The notes beneath the pieces are model-generated. The model saw only the letters and a list, made by a program, of their open reading frames with translations. It had not been told where the DNA came from and searched no databases. The position numbers and the translations under genes are program-made. Source: Paracentrotus lividus (Eukaryota; Echinodermata; Echinoidea; Camarodonta; Echinidae). From it: a stretch of DNA of 64,000 nucleotides. The stretch lies in assembly GCA_940671915.1 (NCBI GenBank), contig CALNVZ010003433.1, forward strand, positions 14,700,949 to 14,764,948, in the 5' to 3' direction. Every line of letters starts with the position of its first letter. Position 1 is the first letter of the stretch. Positions 24,360-35,134 of this stretch are shown piece after piece.

Positions 24360-25165
24360 TCTAAAATTTTCAGCTCGCGCTTCGCGCTCGCATCATTTAA
24401 TGAGATATGTATCTTCTGTATAAACATAGCCTTTGAAAAACCTTTAAATGCACTGTCTTCGGGATGATATATCGAAATTTTTCGGCTCGCGCTTCGCGCT
24501 CGCATTGTATAAATATGTATCTTCTTAATAAGCATGGCGTATAAAAAAAACACTTAAAATGCATTGTTTCATGTTCAAAAATATTCGGCTGGCGCTTCGC
24601 GCTTGCATTGTTTAATGAGAAGTATCTTTTTAAAAGCATAGCACCAAAAAAAAGCTTTAAATGCACTGTTTTTAGGTTGATAGCTAAAATTTTCAGCTTC
24701 GCGCTCGCATTGTTTAATGAGAAAATATGTATCTTCCTTATAAACAAAGCATAAAGACGCTTTAAAAATGCACTGTTTTTAGGCCTTCAGGTTGATATAT
24801 TATCACAAATTTTCAGCTCGCGCTTCGCGCTCGCATTGTTTAATGAGATAAGTATCTTCTGAAAAAGCATAGCACACAAAAAAGTTAAATGCATTGTTTT
24901 TAGGTTGAGATATCTAAAATTTTCAGCTCGCGCTTCGCGCTCACATTGTTTAGTGAGATAATATGTATCTTTCTTATAAACATAGCATAAAAACGCTTAA
25001 AAATGCACTGTTTTCAGGTGGATGTGCTATCAAAAATTTTCGGCTCGCGCTTCGCTCTCGCATTGTTTAATGAGGTAAGAATCTTTTCAGAAAGCATAGC
25101 ACTAAAAAACTTTAAATGCACTTTTTTAGGTTGATATATCTAAAGGTTTCAGCTCGCGCTTCGCG
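24360..25165. repeat. Tandem array, about 110 bp unit, eight copies, with a CG-rich near-palindrome
   Basis: Each unit is an AT-rich stretch (TTTAATGAGATA, ATCTTCTTATAAACATAGCA, AAATGCACTGTTTTTAGG) plus a near-palindromic core GCTCGCGCTTCGCGCTCGC. Cores start near 24373, 24485, 24588, 24695, 24816, 24926, 25043 and 25152. The same core appears singly at about 29992, 30419 and 35270, so it is dispersed. Spacing is 103-121 bp. Confidence 0.9.
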
Positions 25166-25169
25166 CTCG

Positions 25170-27135
25170 CATTGTTTAATGAGATAATATGTATCTTCTT
25201 TATAAGCATAGCGTTCAAAACGTTTAAAATGCCTGTTTTTAGGTTGACATATCTAACAGATATAAGGCTCCAAAATTATTTAGATATTGAAATTCTGATG
25301 AAGTCAGTTGTACATTATGGATCATTTTCGCTTTTTAGGAAACAATGCAACATTTAACCTTTTGTTTACTCTTGTTTTATTCAGCCTATTATTTTACTGT
25401 TTCTGATACTAAATATATATTGGGAGGGTGGGGGATATGTTAACCATTATGCCACACCATACCTTGTAAACACCGCCTTCTATATCTCTGAACCCACGCC
25501 GCCCCGCCGTCATTTTTTTCCCACTTGAGTTCCGGTTCAGATCAGAGTGAATTACTCAATTTTCTTCCTTTTGAGGGACTGTGACACAGACTATAAATCT
25601 TGGACTTGTATTCTTTTTTCGCAGTTTTCCCTAAAAATTATCAACAACAAAAAAAAATTTTTGAACAAAGGTACATATCTGGAGTCAAACCTCCAATCTC
25701 ACCTCACAGAGGCGAATGGCGTTATCCGTTGCGACACAACCGATGAGCTGCCAGAAACGCTGACACCCTAACAACTACCCTATTCCTAGTGTTATAACTT
25801 GAATGGAAACGCACCAACGCGTAATTCTGACTAAAGCAGACGCACTGACTAAATAAACCTATACACTGAATCCGCCATACTGGGGTCCGGAACTCTCCGC
25901 CCCCATCCTCGCTGAACTTGTGCCCCCCCCCCCCCCCCCCCACGGTCTAATTCGGATTGACGCCATATCGGGGTGACCAGAGAAATCCTAACATGTGACC
26001 ACCGCACAATATGGCTGCGCACGCCAAGATCCAAGGAGGAACGTACGTGAGAGAGAGATATGGTCATGCGTACGTGATATGGTAAGTGAGTACGAGTACA
26101 AGGAAGATGAGGCCGACGTAGAGGACGGACATGGTAATGGCGTATGCGTACTGAGATAGAGGCATGGTCGTGGCATAACTACGAGAGAGTGGATTCATAC
26201 GCGTAGTCTTTGAGTGAAGCCCTACTGTTGGTGACAGTTTGAAGTTAATATTCCAGCCGTCGCAACGGTCATATATTTTGACCAAAACGAACGGGGAGCC
26301 GGACACGGTCATCCTGACACACCAAGCACCGTGGTCGTGGAGAGGCGAACCGGGTCGCCGATAAGGGCCTGTCCCACAGAAGGCTTATCGTTGTGGCGAC
26401 AACCTGCGAACTACGTTTTTAGTACCCATTGGCACCATGCGCCAGGTCCAATCGCCTATGAGAATCGTGAATTATCGCGTCTGTCGCCAAAATATACGAA
26501 GCAAAATTCTGTTCGCCGCTGGTTTCCCAACAAGTTTAAACAATAGCCGGCGTCAGTTGGGACTTGACGTCGATAACCTCTTTGAAGCGCTCGTCAATAT
26601 CAAAGATTTAAATAATTCTTTTCATTAATATGTTATTGGAATTTTAAAAGTTTCACATTTTTGAGAGGTATATTTTCTTTATATGTCTCTTTTTCAAAAG
26701 AGTTTAGACTTCAAATGATTATGAAAAAACTATCCCAAACTGACACACAGTCCTACATCTTACTCTGCCTCATCTATTCTAGATTCTTCACTCTGTCCCA
26801 TTACGTAATAAAAGAACACGAGCGTTTTTAATATGTTAAATTATCTTTTTAATGATATGTTGAGGCTTTGTAATTCCGAGTCATCGTATTTAAATGTCGA
26901 AAATTAGTGTAAGCACTTCAATGATAATAACCCTGGGTATATAACTACGTAATAAGAATAAATAAGGCACGTAAAACTCTATAAAGGAGTACAAATCATG
27001 GACCCCTGCACTGGGTGAAAATGTGGATCGGGTTTATGAATAGTAACGGGTTTTTTTTTATTCGGAAAACCTCTCAGGTATAATAGTAGAAATATACGAT
27101 GCACTATAAAAACATTGATCGTTTGTTTCATATAC
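25170..27135. other. No supported gene; C-run and unassigned open frames
   Basis: A run of 20 C lies near 25923-25942. A minus-strand frame at 26064-26312 (MTVSGSPFVLVKIYDRCDGW at its start) ends in a hydrophobic stretch that could be a membrane segment. It has no recognised domain and its first bases do not fit the phase of the preceding lectin exon. The plus-strand frame at 26331-26546 is equally unsupported. Confidence 0.35.
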
Positions 27136-27413
27136 CTTCTTCGCATGTGTGAGTGAAGATTCAGGTACTTTGACTGTTTACACGGCCTCATATCTTTCCC
27201 ACCAAAGAGGCCTTGCTTGGTTTGAAGTACACGAAGTCATATCATGACATAGGTCAGACATGTAAACCAGGACGTCCTGCGTACAATCGTAACATCTGCA
27301 TCTGAATCGGTGCAGTCATTTATTTCTGTCCTCCCCCAGACTGCAGTAGCGATGTTGATAAGGCGATCCCCGCAATCAATAGTGGTTGAAACTTTATTTG
27401 CACACAATCGATT
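27136..27413 (-). CDS. SUEL-type lectin domain exon (lectin 1), probably part of the MMP gene; frame-broken
   Basis: Three frames together read as a SUEL/Gal_lectin domain, a sugar-binding fold with an I-x-I-x-x-A-x-x-G-R core. They are LCANKVSTTIDCGDRLINIA then TAVWGRTEINDC; next YDCTQDVLVYMSDLC and TSC; last MRPCKQSKYLNLHSHM. The third piece matches the family's D-P-C plus K-Y-L-x-L-x-Y-x-C ending. The acceptor is CTTAAAAG behind a T-run and the donor is GTATAT. Frame changes occur near 27287-27292, near 27203-27210, and probably near 27151 where the last Cys would be restored. It lies 226 bp after the hinge exon on the same strand, where an MMP would normally have hemopexin repeats; I see none. 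A frame-broken plus-strand copy lies at 5839-6126. The frame breaks may be sequence errors or pseudogenisation. The exon's membership of the MMP gene is inference. Confidence 0.6.
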
Positions 27414-27638
27414 CTTTTAAGAAAAAAAAAAATGTATATATAAAGAAAAGAAAAGGGGGGGGGGGAAGAGATATCATTTATTGCTGATTGATGCGAATGT
27501 ATTTTATGAAATTATTGATAGCATTAAAATTATTAGGAAACTTACTTAAAAGACGATGTCAGTGTTTTTTTTTCTTTCTTTCTTCTTATTTGCGCCTTTT
27601 AACAGCATTCTTCGATATAGCATTATGTTTGAACATAC

Positions 27639-28007
27639 GTATTGGTGTCGGCGTTGTCACTGCAGGTGTCGGCGTCATTTCAGGTGTTGTCACTTCAGGT
27701 GTTGGTGTCATTTCAGGCGTTGTCACTTTCAGGTGTCGGCGTCATTTCAGGCGTTTGTCACGTCAGGGTCGGCGTCATTTCAGGTGTTGTCCACTTCAGG
27801 TGGTCGGCGTCATTTCAGGCGTTGTCACTTCAGGTGTCGGCGTCATTTCAGCGTTTGTCACTTCAGGCGTTGTCACTTCAGGTGTCGGCGTCATTTCAGG
27901 CGTTGTCATGTCAGGCGTCGGCGTCATTTCAGGCGCTGTCACTTCAGGTGTCAGCGTCATTTCAGGCGTCGGCGATGTCATTTCAGGTGCCGATGTTGGA
28001 AATCTAG
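27639..28007 (-). CDS. Matrix metalloproteinase, exon 6: Thr/Pro-rich repeat hinge
   Basis: This 369 bp exon starts ARFPTSAPEMT and continues as a degenerate repeat of TPEVTTPEMTP, about 11 residues per unit. It is a minisatellite inside coding sequence and probably an extended, O-glycosylated stalk after the catalytic domain; sea-urchin hatching-type MMPs also have Thr-rich hinges. The acceptor is CAACAG, and two bases complete an Ala codon with exon 5. The donor is GTATGT. The frame is clean from 28007 down to about 27803. Between 27724 and 27803 there are several single-base gains and losses relative to the unit, giving an in-frame stop. These sum to +3, so the last repeat and the phase-1 donor return to frame. 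They could be sequence errors in a repeat or genuine mutations. The plus strand is also open here, but only because of the repeat. Confidence 0.75.
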
Positions 28008-28354
28008 CTGTTGAGTTTGTACAAGAACAAGAAAACACAGTGTTGTGATTTGGATTTGACCATGGACGTCTATGATTTAAAATACACATACAAATATCAC
28101 GTGGGTAATAGGGTACATGTGAAATTAACTATACTTATTAACCATTCACGTGCTAGCCTGTGCATTGCGAAATCTTTTTCGCATAAATCGGCCTGTTGGA
28201 CTTCAAAATTCTATCCTTCGTAAATCGTTCGCCTGTCCGGTGAAAACATTCCTTAAGGGTTAGGTTTGTGTTAAGAGAGTCGACAAAATTGGAAACACAT
28301 TTTTTTTTTCATTTGGAAGACTTCTAGATTAAGACTCCCTTTTTGAAGACTTAC

Positions 28355-28516
28355 CGCATATGTCTCGGATGCCAGCGATATCATCGGCTTGGAGTGTAAA
28401 ATCACCGTCAGGTGACATATCGAAGAATGCATACATCACAGATGCAATATTGTCTGAATGACTTAAGCCTAGACTGTGACCTATCTCATGCACAAGCACC
28501 TGTAGTAGACCGACAC
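28355..28516 (-). CDS. Matrix metalloproteinase, exon 5: catalytic zinc-binding helix and Met-turn
   Basis: This 162 bp exon encodes residues 206-259 of the catalytic domain. It holds VLVHEIGHSLGLSHS, a perfect HExGHxxGxxH metzincin motif: His215, His219 and His225 bind zinc and Glu216 is the general base. The Met-turn follows (SVMYAFF, Met233), then DFTLQADDIAGIRDIC, the last helix of the domain. All catalytic residues are present, so the enzyme should be active. The acceptor is GAAACAG and the donor is a consensus GTAAGT. The exon starts with two bases completing a Gly codon from exon 4 and ends with one base. The intron to exon 4 is about 7.7 kb and contains the inverted repeat at 30853-34043 and the 851-base N gap. 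Confidence 0.95.
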
Positions 28517-29300
28517 CTGTTTCAATGTGTTCAAGCCAGAGGAAAGAAAACTAATTATCACCTTGTATGAAAATGGGGTATGGTACAGGGGAGACTGGGG
28601 TAATTATGACCCCTTTTTACACATTTCCTTTTACTACCATTAAATGAAAAGTCCAATAATATAGGATTTCCCAGTCAGTTTCGAAAGTTCGTCACTCCAT
28701 TTGATAATCAGTTCATTCAAATTCCCAAAATATTTCGACAGCGTCAAATTCGCCATTCAAATTCCTGCTAAGTTTGTTCGCTTTGGTATTTAAAGTTTTC
28801 AAATAAAAATCCCGTCATAAGCAATCAAATTAGTAAATCGGCTCAAGTGCGTTCTTTCCTGCAATCAATCCGCGCTGAGGCAATCAACTTTGACATTGGT
28901 TTAATCAAGTTGGTAAACAATTTGGCAAATCGTTTTAAACTCTCGGTTACTTTCGAATTAAACATATAAAATAGGGATTTTTTAAAGCTCTAAATCCGTT
29001 CCTTTAGAATAAAACGTTTAAGATAACGTTCCATTTTTATTGAGCTTTAAATCATTTTAAACGTTTCTTTTCTGTTGCGTTATGATTACTCAAGAATGAA
29101 ATATTTTAAAGAAACTTTTATTTATTTATTTTTTTTTAAACTCTGGGTAATTACTTTAGAATAGGATATCAAATATCACTACGGCATCCCTAGGTTTAGG
29201 TCAATTTGGTGCCCCCGTAGCATCAGGGCGATTTGGCGCCCCAATAAGTTTCAGTTCAATTTGGAGCCCCTTTAGCTTAAGGTCAAATTGGGACCATTCT
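28517..29300. other. MMP intron 5, no gene seen
   Basis: AT-rich intron. Near 28588 there is GGGGAGACTGGGGTAATTA, similar to the end of the TA-flanked element at 41972-42833, so it may be a solo end. From 29190 to 29290 a unit with GGTGCCCC or GGCGCCCC repeats, like that at 6930-7340. Confidence 0.45.
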
Positions 29301-29714
29301 TGGTCACGTGTGTGACCGAAATTATGCAAAATCTTGACTTTAATTGGCTATAACTCTAACAATTTTAAAGATATACTGATTTAATGCTTATATTATGCTA
29401 ACATATATTGTTGGCTATCATTTGGAAATATTTTTTGATGTTTACAATATGCATGTTCAAGGTCAGAGGTCAAAAGTGGGTCACGTGTGTGACTTCACAA
29501 AACGGCATGATTTTGAAAGTTCAATTTCATTTTGGAATTCCTGTGAGTTTTAAAGTGATAAAATGTTCTTATTGCTGTGAGATATGCATTATGGATCTGT
29601 TAACAAAAGATACCACTGGATAGGAGTCATCTCTGATGTTTCCTTTTTATCTATTATTTTATATCGTGATGTCGGGTCACGTGTGTGACATTTTAGTGGG
29701 TCACGTGTGTGACA
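29301..29714. repeat. Four copies of GGTCACGTGTGTGAC
   Basis: The near-palindromic 15-mer GGTCACGTGTGTGAC occurs at about 29302, 29479, 29675 and 29698, inside MMP intron 5. Three copies are followed by divergent sequence, so this is more than a simple tandem repeat. The core contains CACGTG, an E-box. No open frame of interest overlaps. Confidence 0.8.
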
Positions 29715-30477
29715 TATAGCAAACTGTACAGAAAAATTAAAATATTATACATATGCCGCAAATCAACGGCGTAAATCCGTGTCGAGGAGTGGGGGGGATG
29801 AGCGAAATAATTTGCCAACTTGTCGCGATCTTCTTTGATACAAGCACTCGCGACACAAGTTTTTAATAGCACAGGCGGTGGAATAGATTTGAGAGGGAGG
29901 GGGTACGAATAGAATATGTCTTTGAAAGTATGCTTCTAACTTATGGCTGCCTTGATTACTGTTCATTTAAGTAATGGAAAAAAAAACTAATGCGAGCGCG
30001 AAGCGCGAGCCGAAAATTTGAAGCTAAAAATTGGAGATATTTGTGCATTATAGTTCCTATTTAGTATCAGCAGAGCGCCGAACGCGCACAGCCAAAAATT
30101 CAAGCTGAAATTCGGATATGATAGTGCATTGAGGTCCTATATGATACCCGCGAGCGCGAAAAAAAAAAAATGTAGGCCCTATTATGGGTAGCAAGAGGTG
30201 CGGAACGGATTGGAAAGTCACGGATCTTATACAAAAATGGCACCGTTCTGAAAAGGATTACACCTCTCAAGCAAGTAGGCAATTCATTCCTAAAGTGAAA
30301 CATGGCTATTCGGATCAGGAGGGATATCGCCGAGGAATTTTGTCTTTGAATGTATGTTTTAAAATCATTTAATGGCTGCTTTGATACTGGTTTCATTTTA
30401 TAATGGAAACACTAATGCGAGCGCGAAGCGCGAGCGCGAAAATTTTAAGGTAAAGTTATGTAATATTTGTGCATTGG

Positions 30478-30802
30478 GGTCTCCCACTGAGTCCTCGTCC
30501 CAACGAGTCCCTACGCTCCACGGAGAACCTCGGTTCCCACGAGTCCTACGTCCCACGAGGCGAATATTTTCCCACTACGTCTACTCCAGAGACCTACGTC
30601 TCCACGAGGTCCTCTACGTCCCACGAGCGAGTTCCCCCGAGTCCCGTTTTCCCCATGAGGTCCCCCTCGGGCCCACGATCCTCGGCCCAGGAGTTCTACA
30701 CCCACGAGCTACCCCGGAACGTCCACGAGTCCTACGAGGCAGAGGTGATGGTTTCCCAGAGTCCTAACGTCGCCGAGTAGTCCTCCAGGTCCCACGAGGC
30801 CG
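30478..30802. repeat. GC-rich minisatellite with unit like CGAGTCCTACGTCCCA
   Basis: CCCACGAG, GTCCTACG and related pieces recur every 15-30 bp for about 320 bp, so both strands are open in several frames. It stands out by GC content from the AT-rich surroundings. The 131-codon plus-strand frame across it is a product of the repeat. Confidence 0.8.
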
Positions 30803-30852
30803 ATTTTTCTCTTATGTGTATTTTCTTTTATCAGAATGTTTTTCACATCAAT

Positions 30853-31587
30853 GAAACATTTTGTAAGCTGAATTATACAACATGAATTATTGTAGTGTGG
30901 TTAATACCATAGGCACTAGGCATGGGAAAATTGGTGGCATCCTCAATTCTGCGGAGGCTGGGGTTTGAGACTGAGTTTGCGGACTATGTCTAAAGAGTCC
31001 CTAATCCTTCTCAGTAGTGACGGGGTCACAGGATTACAGGAGGGGGGGGGGTCCAAAATTTTCGGGGTTAAAATGTATACGAGGTCATGGAGTTGTTTTC
31101 AATATATAGGGGGGCCGCCCCCCCCACCCCACCCCCGGACTTCCGCCTCTGCGTCGCAGAGACGTCGCCAATTAACAAACAAATAAATAAATAATACAAA
31201 AATAAAAATTATAGGAGGCTTCTCCGCGACGGAAAAAGAGTATCGGAGACGTCTGCCGCGGACAAGTTTTAAAACACGTACTAACAACTCGTCTAACTAG
31301 TCTAAAAGCTCCAGTCCATTCCGTCTCAATCCCATCTTCCGCGAAATTAGCTTCTCACCATATTAGTTGCGGGATATATTTTTACTGAATGTAATTCTTT
31401 GGTTTTACATTGAAAATAAAGATTACATCCTTGAGGAATTCCTAATTACTATTATCAAAATGGATTACATTTAAATCTAATCTCGAAATTGAGAGATCAT
31501 AGATAAATGATCCCGAACAGGGCGTAGACACGGGGGGGGGGTGCATCCGCTCAATTAAAAAAGATGGGGGATGGCAGTACGATCCAG
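30853..31587 (+). repeat. Left arm of a 3.2 kb inverted repeat
   Basis: Matches 33313-34043 in reverse complement along its full length with a constant coordinate sum (about 64900), so the arms differ by few net indels. Anchors include AAACATTTTGTAAGCTGAAT (30860), the CAGTAGTGACGGGG region (31012) and CCCGAACAGGGCGTAGACAC (31512). It contains a GACGTCTC-family element and G/C runs. Confidence 0.85.
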
Positions 31588-32251
31588 AGGCCTCGGAAGC
31601 GTTTGGAGGGGCTGATCTGAGCCGAAGTCATGGGGGTTGAACAGGGCTTAAAAATCACAATGAATACGTCATTTGCGTTTTTGTACACGTGGTGAAAAAG
31701 TGGGGCGGCTGCAGCCGCCCCCCCCCCCCCCACCCCGGCTCCGCGGCCTGCATCACCCCCTGTTAACAACTGTAATGTTCCATCACCTTGGTTTTTCAAG
31801 GAGCAATGCCATATCTTATGTGCAAAGAGTCTAGACTAAGTTCGCGATTTGAGTCTCGAGAGTCGTGGGATGTCTCCTGAGCTCGACGGAAGCAGTGCGG
31901 GGATATTGACTTTTAAAGTCTTTCCAGTTGCTAGCTGCAAGCCACCTGACATCGCCGATGACTCTTTTGCTTCTACCACTCATACACAAAATCGGTCACG
32001 GGAAGATTTGAGGTGTTGTGCCCGAATTCCTCGCAGATATTACAAAGCGAGCGCGAACAGCAGGCGGGAAATGTTTAGGTTAAATGAAAACTCTTGCCAT
32101 AATAAAAAATAAAATACTTAGCAATTGATTAAAATAATTTTAAACAAAACATGCTGCGTACAGTAGGCCGGGTATGGCCAAATATTATATTTCCTTTTAA
32201 TCATAGAGGCCTATTTAATTTCTAAGCGAGCAAGAGCGCAAGCTAAAAAAA

Positions 32252-32253
32252 AG

Positions 32254-32294
<41 letters not shown>
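32252..32294. repeat. A homopolymer
   Basis: About 40 A with few interruptions in the loop of the inverted repeat. Confidence 0.85.
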
Positions 32295-32295
<1 letters not shown>

Positions 32296-32880
32296 AATTT
32301 GGGGCCTGAGCCCAGATTTCTTCTCCAAAAATCTAAATACCATGCGACAAGAAAGTTATTTAGGGCTAAATGAAACAAAATCTTGCAATATAAGATCATA
32401 TAAATGCTCTATTATTAAGCGAAGGTTAACACAAACATACACCTGGGACGAGGGAATGGGATGGGGAGGGGAGGGTTAATTCTGCAGAATATAGTCAGGC
32501 GCAGATCCAAGAAAAATCGAATTTGAACTCATTTCGGTGGCCCCATTGTTGGGCGAAAAGAAAGCGGCTCTATTATGTTTTACGCATGGGCGCTGGTAGG
32601 TTCATTGTGCTGACTCTGGTCTGCGTCCGCTACTGTTATATGCGAGAACTGTATACAACTCTTAGTAGATAAAGTAATTTAAGTAATTTAATTTTATGTT
32701 AAGATTGTGTACTCTGCAATTTTTTGGCCAATCTATAAGTTATAAATACATTAAAAGAAATGTAGGATAAATAGACTTTAGAAATAGAGCTGTTTGAAGA
32801 AAAAGATGTAATTAATAATTTTCACCACTGGAAAAGTACTAAAATAAGTATAGGCTTAAACATACATTAAAATATAATAA

Positions 32881-33070
32881 AAAGCAAATAATGGAGACTA
32901 TGCATTTACGCGAAGTTTTTTTATTCATTTCTTCTCCATTTTTTAAGGACCTCCGTCTTCGGCAGATTTTAATTTACAAAAATTATATGATGAAGACGCA
33001 GGTCCGTCGAAAATTTGACATGAAATGAATAAAGAAGTTGGCGTAAATGCATTATCCCGACTATTTGCTT
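32881..33070. mobile_element. Small foldback (190 bp) in the loop
   Basis: AAGCAAATAATGGAGACTAT at the left pairs with the inverse at 33050-33070, and GCATTTACGC and CCTCCGTCTTC pair further in. The centre is near 32980. It is a non-coding MITE-like unit nested in the larger inverted repeat. Confidence 0.7.
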
Positions 33071-33312
33071 TTTGTTTGATGACTGCCAAAATGTGAAAAT
33101 GTTGCTTAAAGATATAATAGATAATATAAATAATTAATCTGGATTTTAATAATGAAAATAATAATAATAAATAAATAAAAATAATAACAATAATAAGCGC
33201 GAGCGAAAATTGTTAGAGTTCCGTGGACATGATGGAAGAAACACGAGTATGGAAAGCCCATTTCAGCTTTTAAAAAAATACGTATCACCCGCGTAAATTC
33301 GGGAGGGGGGGG

Positions 33313-34043
33313 TGATTGTACATGCCACCCCCCATCTTTTTAATTGAGGGATGCACCTCCCCCCCCCCCTGGTGTCTACGCCCCAGTTCGGGATTCATGA
33401 ATTATGATCTCTCAAATTCGAGATTAGATTTAAATGTAAATCATTTGATAAATATGTAATTAGGAATTCTCAAGGATGTAAATCTTAATTTTTCATGTAA
33501 AAACCAAAGAACTACATTCATTAAAAATATATCCGCAACTAATGGTGGAAGCTAATTTCGCGGAGATGGATTGAAGACGGAATTGGGACTACTTTTAGAC
33601 TTGTTAGACGAGTTGTGAGACGGTTTTGAAACTTGTCGCGGAGACGTCTCCGATACTCTTTTTCCGTCGCGGAGAAGCCTCCTATAATTTTTTATTTATT
33701 TATTTATTTTTTTTTATTGTCGCGGCGACGTCTCTGCAACACAGAGGCGGATCCGGGGGTGGGGGGGGGGGGGGGGGGGGGGGACGAGCCCCTATAATTC
33801 GAAAACCACTCATTGACCGTACATTTGAAACCGTAAAATTTTGGTGCCCCCCTCCCTCCTGTAATCCTGGACCCGTCACTACTGAGAAGGATAAGGGACG
33901 TCTTTAGACATAGTCCCAAATCAATCTCAAACCCGCCTCCGCGAAATGAGACGCCACCATTATTCGCCATGCTAGTGCCTATGGTATTAACCACAACTAA
34001 ATTAATTCATGTTGTATAGTTCAGCTTACAAAATGTTTCATTA
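33313..34043 (-). repeat. Right arm of the 3.2 kb inverted repeat
   Basis: Reverse-complement partner of 30853-31587, separated by a 1.7 kb loop. It ends near 34043, just inside the 851-base gap region. It includes a run of about 25 G at 33760. Confidence 0.85.
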
Positions 34044-34283
34044 AAAAGAGAGAGATGAGGTTTGGGTAAAAACAGGCATTCTTGGGTTATTAAAAGCGCT
34101 ATATACACCATAACGACAATTATCTATTTGCATTTTTTTCCCATCTTCATTCTTGAGAAACTGGGGGGGATGTTGTACAAGCCACCCCCCCCCCTCAAAA
34201 ATCTGGGGGGGATGTATCCCCCCCATCCCCCCCGGGATTTACGCCAGTGCCGTAAATTTAACATTTTGAGCAATTACTATATA

Positions 34284-35134
34284 NNNNNNNNNNNNNNNNN
34301 NNNNNNNNNNNNNNNNNNNNNNNNNNNNNNNNNNNNNNNNNNNNNNNNNNNNNNNNNNNNNNNNNNNNNNNNNNNNNNNNNNNNNNNNNNNNNNNNNNNN
34401 NNNNNNNNNNNNNNNNNNNNNNNNNNNNNNNNNNNNNNNNNNNNNNNNNNNNNNNNNNNNNNNNNNNNNNNNNNNNNNNNNNNNNNNNNNNNNNNNNNNN
34501 NNNNNNNNNNNNNNNNNNNNNNNNNNNNNNNNNNNNNNNNNNNNNNNNNNNNNNNNNNNNNNNNNNNNNNNNNNNNNNNNNNNNNNNNNNNNNNNNNNNN
34601 NNNNNNNNNNNNNNNNNNNNNNNNNNNNNNNNNNNNNNNNNNNNNNNNNNNNNNNNNNNNNNNNNNNNNNNNNNNNNNNNNNNNNNNNNNNNNNNNNNNN
34701 NNNNNNNNNNNNNNNNNNNNNNNNNNNNNNNNNNNNNNNNNNNNNNNNNNNNNNNNNNNNNNNNNNNNNNNNNNNNNNNNNNNNNNNNNNNNNNNNNNNN
34801 NNNNNNNNNNNNNNNNNNNNNNNNNNNNNNNNNNNNNNNNNNNNNNNNNNNNNNNNNNNNNNNNNNNNNNNNNNNNNNNNNNNNNNNNNNNNNNNNNNNN
34901 NNNNNNNNNNNNNNNNNNNNNNNNNNNNNNNNNNNNNNNNNNNNNNNNNNNNNNNNNNNNNNNNNNNNNNNNNNNNNNNNNNNNNNNNNNNNNNNNNNNN
35001 NNNNNNNNNNNNNNNNNNNNNNNNNNNNNNNNNNNNNNNNNNNNNNNNNNNNNNNNNNNNNNNNNNNNNNNNNNNNNNNNNNNNNNNNNNNNNNNNNNNN
35101 NNNNNNNNNNNNNNNNNNNNNNNNNNNNNNNNNN
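34284..35134. other. Assembly gap (851 N)
   Basis: No sequence. The 362-codon open frame spanning it exists only because N codons contain no stop. Confidence 0.99.

Noticed and set aside
24360-25165. CRISPR-like array (regular repeats with a palindromic core)
   Set aside because: The whole unit repeats with sequence similarity, there are no unique spacers, and the DNA is eukaryotic.
26064-26312. Possible last exon with a membrane segment for the MMP-lectin gene
   Set aside because: The acceptor-like site would give a stop in the phase needed after lectin 1, and no mirror copy or domain supports it.
27136-28007. Hemopexin repeats after the MMP hinge
   Set aside because: Looked for on both strands between 27.6 and 20 kb; the following exon matches the SUEL lectin pattern instead and no hemopexin-like D-A-[AV]-F or P-x-x-I motifs were seen.
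27488-28048. 186-codon plus-strand frame and two others over the same place
   Set aside because: They are the opposite strand of the MMP hinge repeat, which is open because of its repeat unit.
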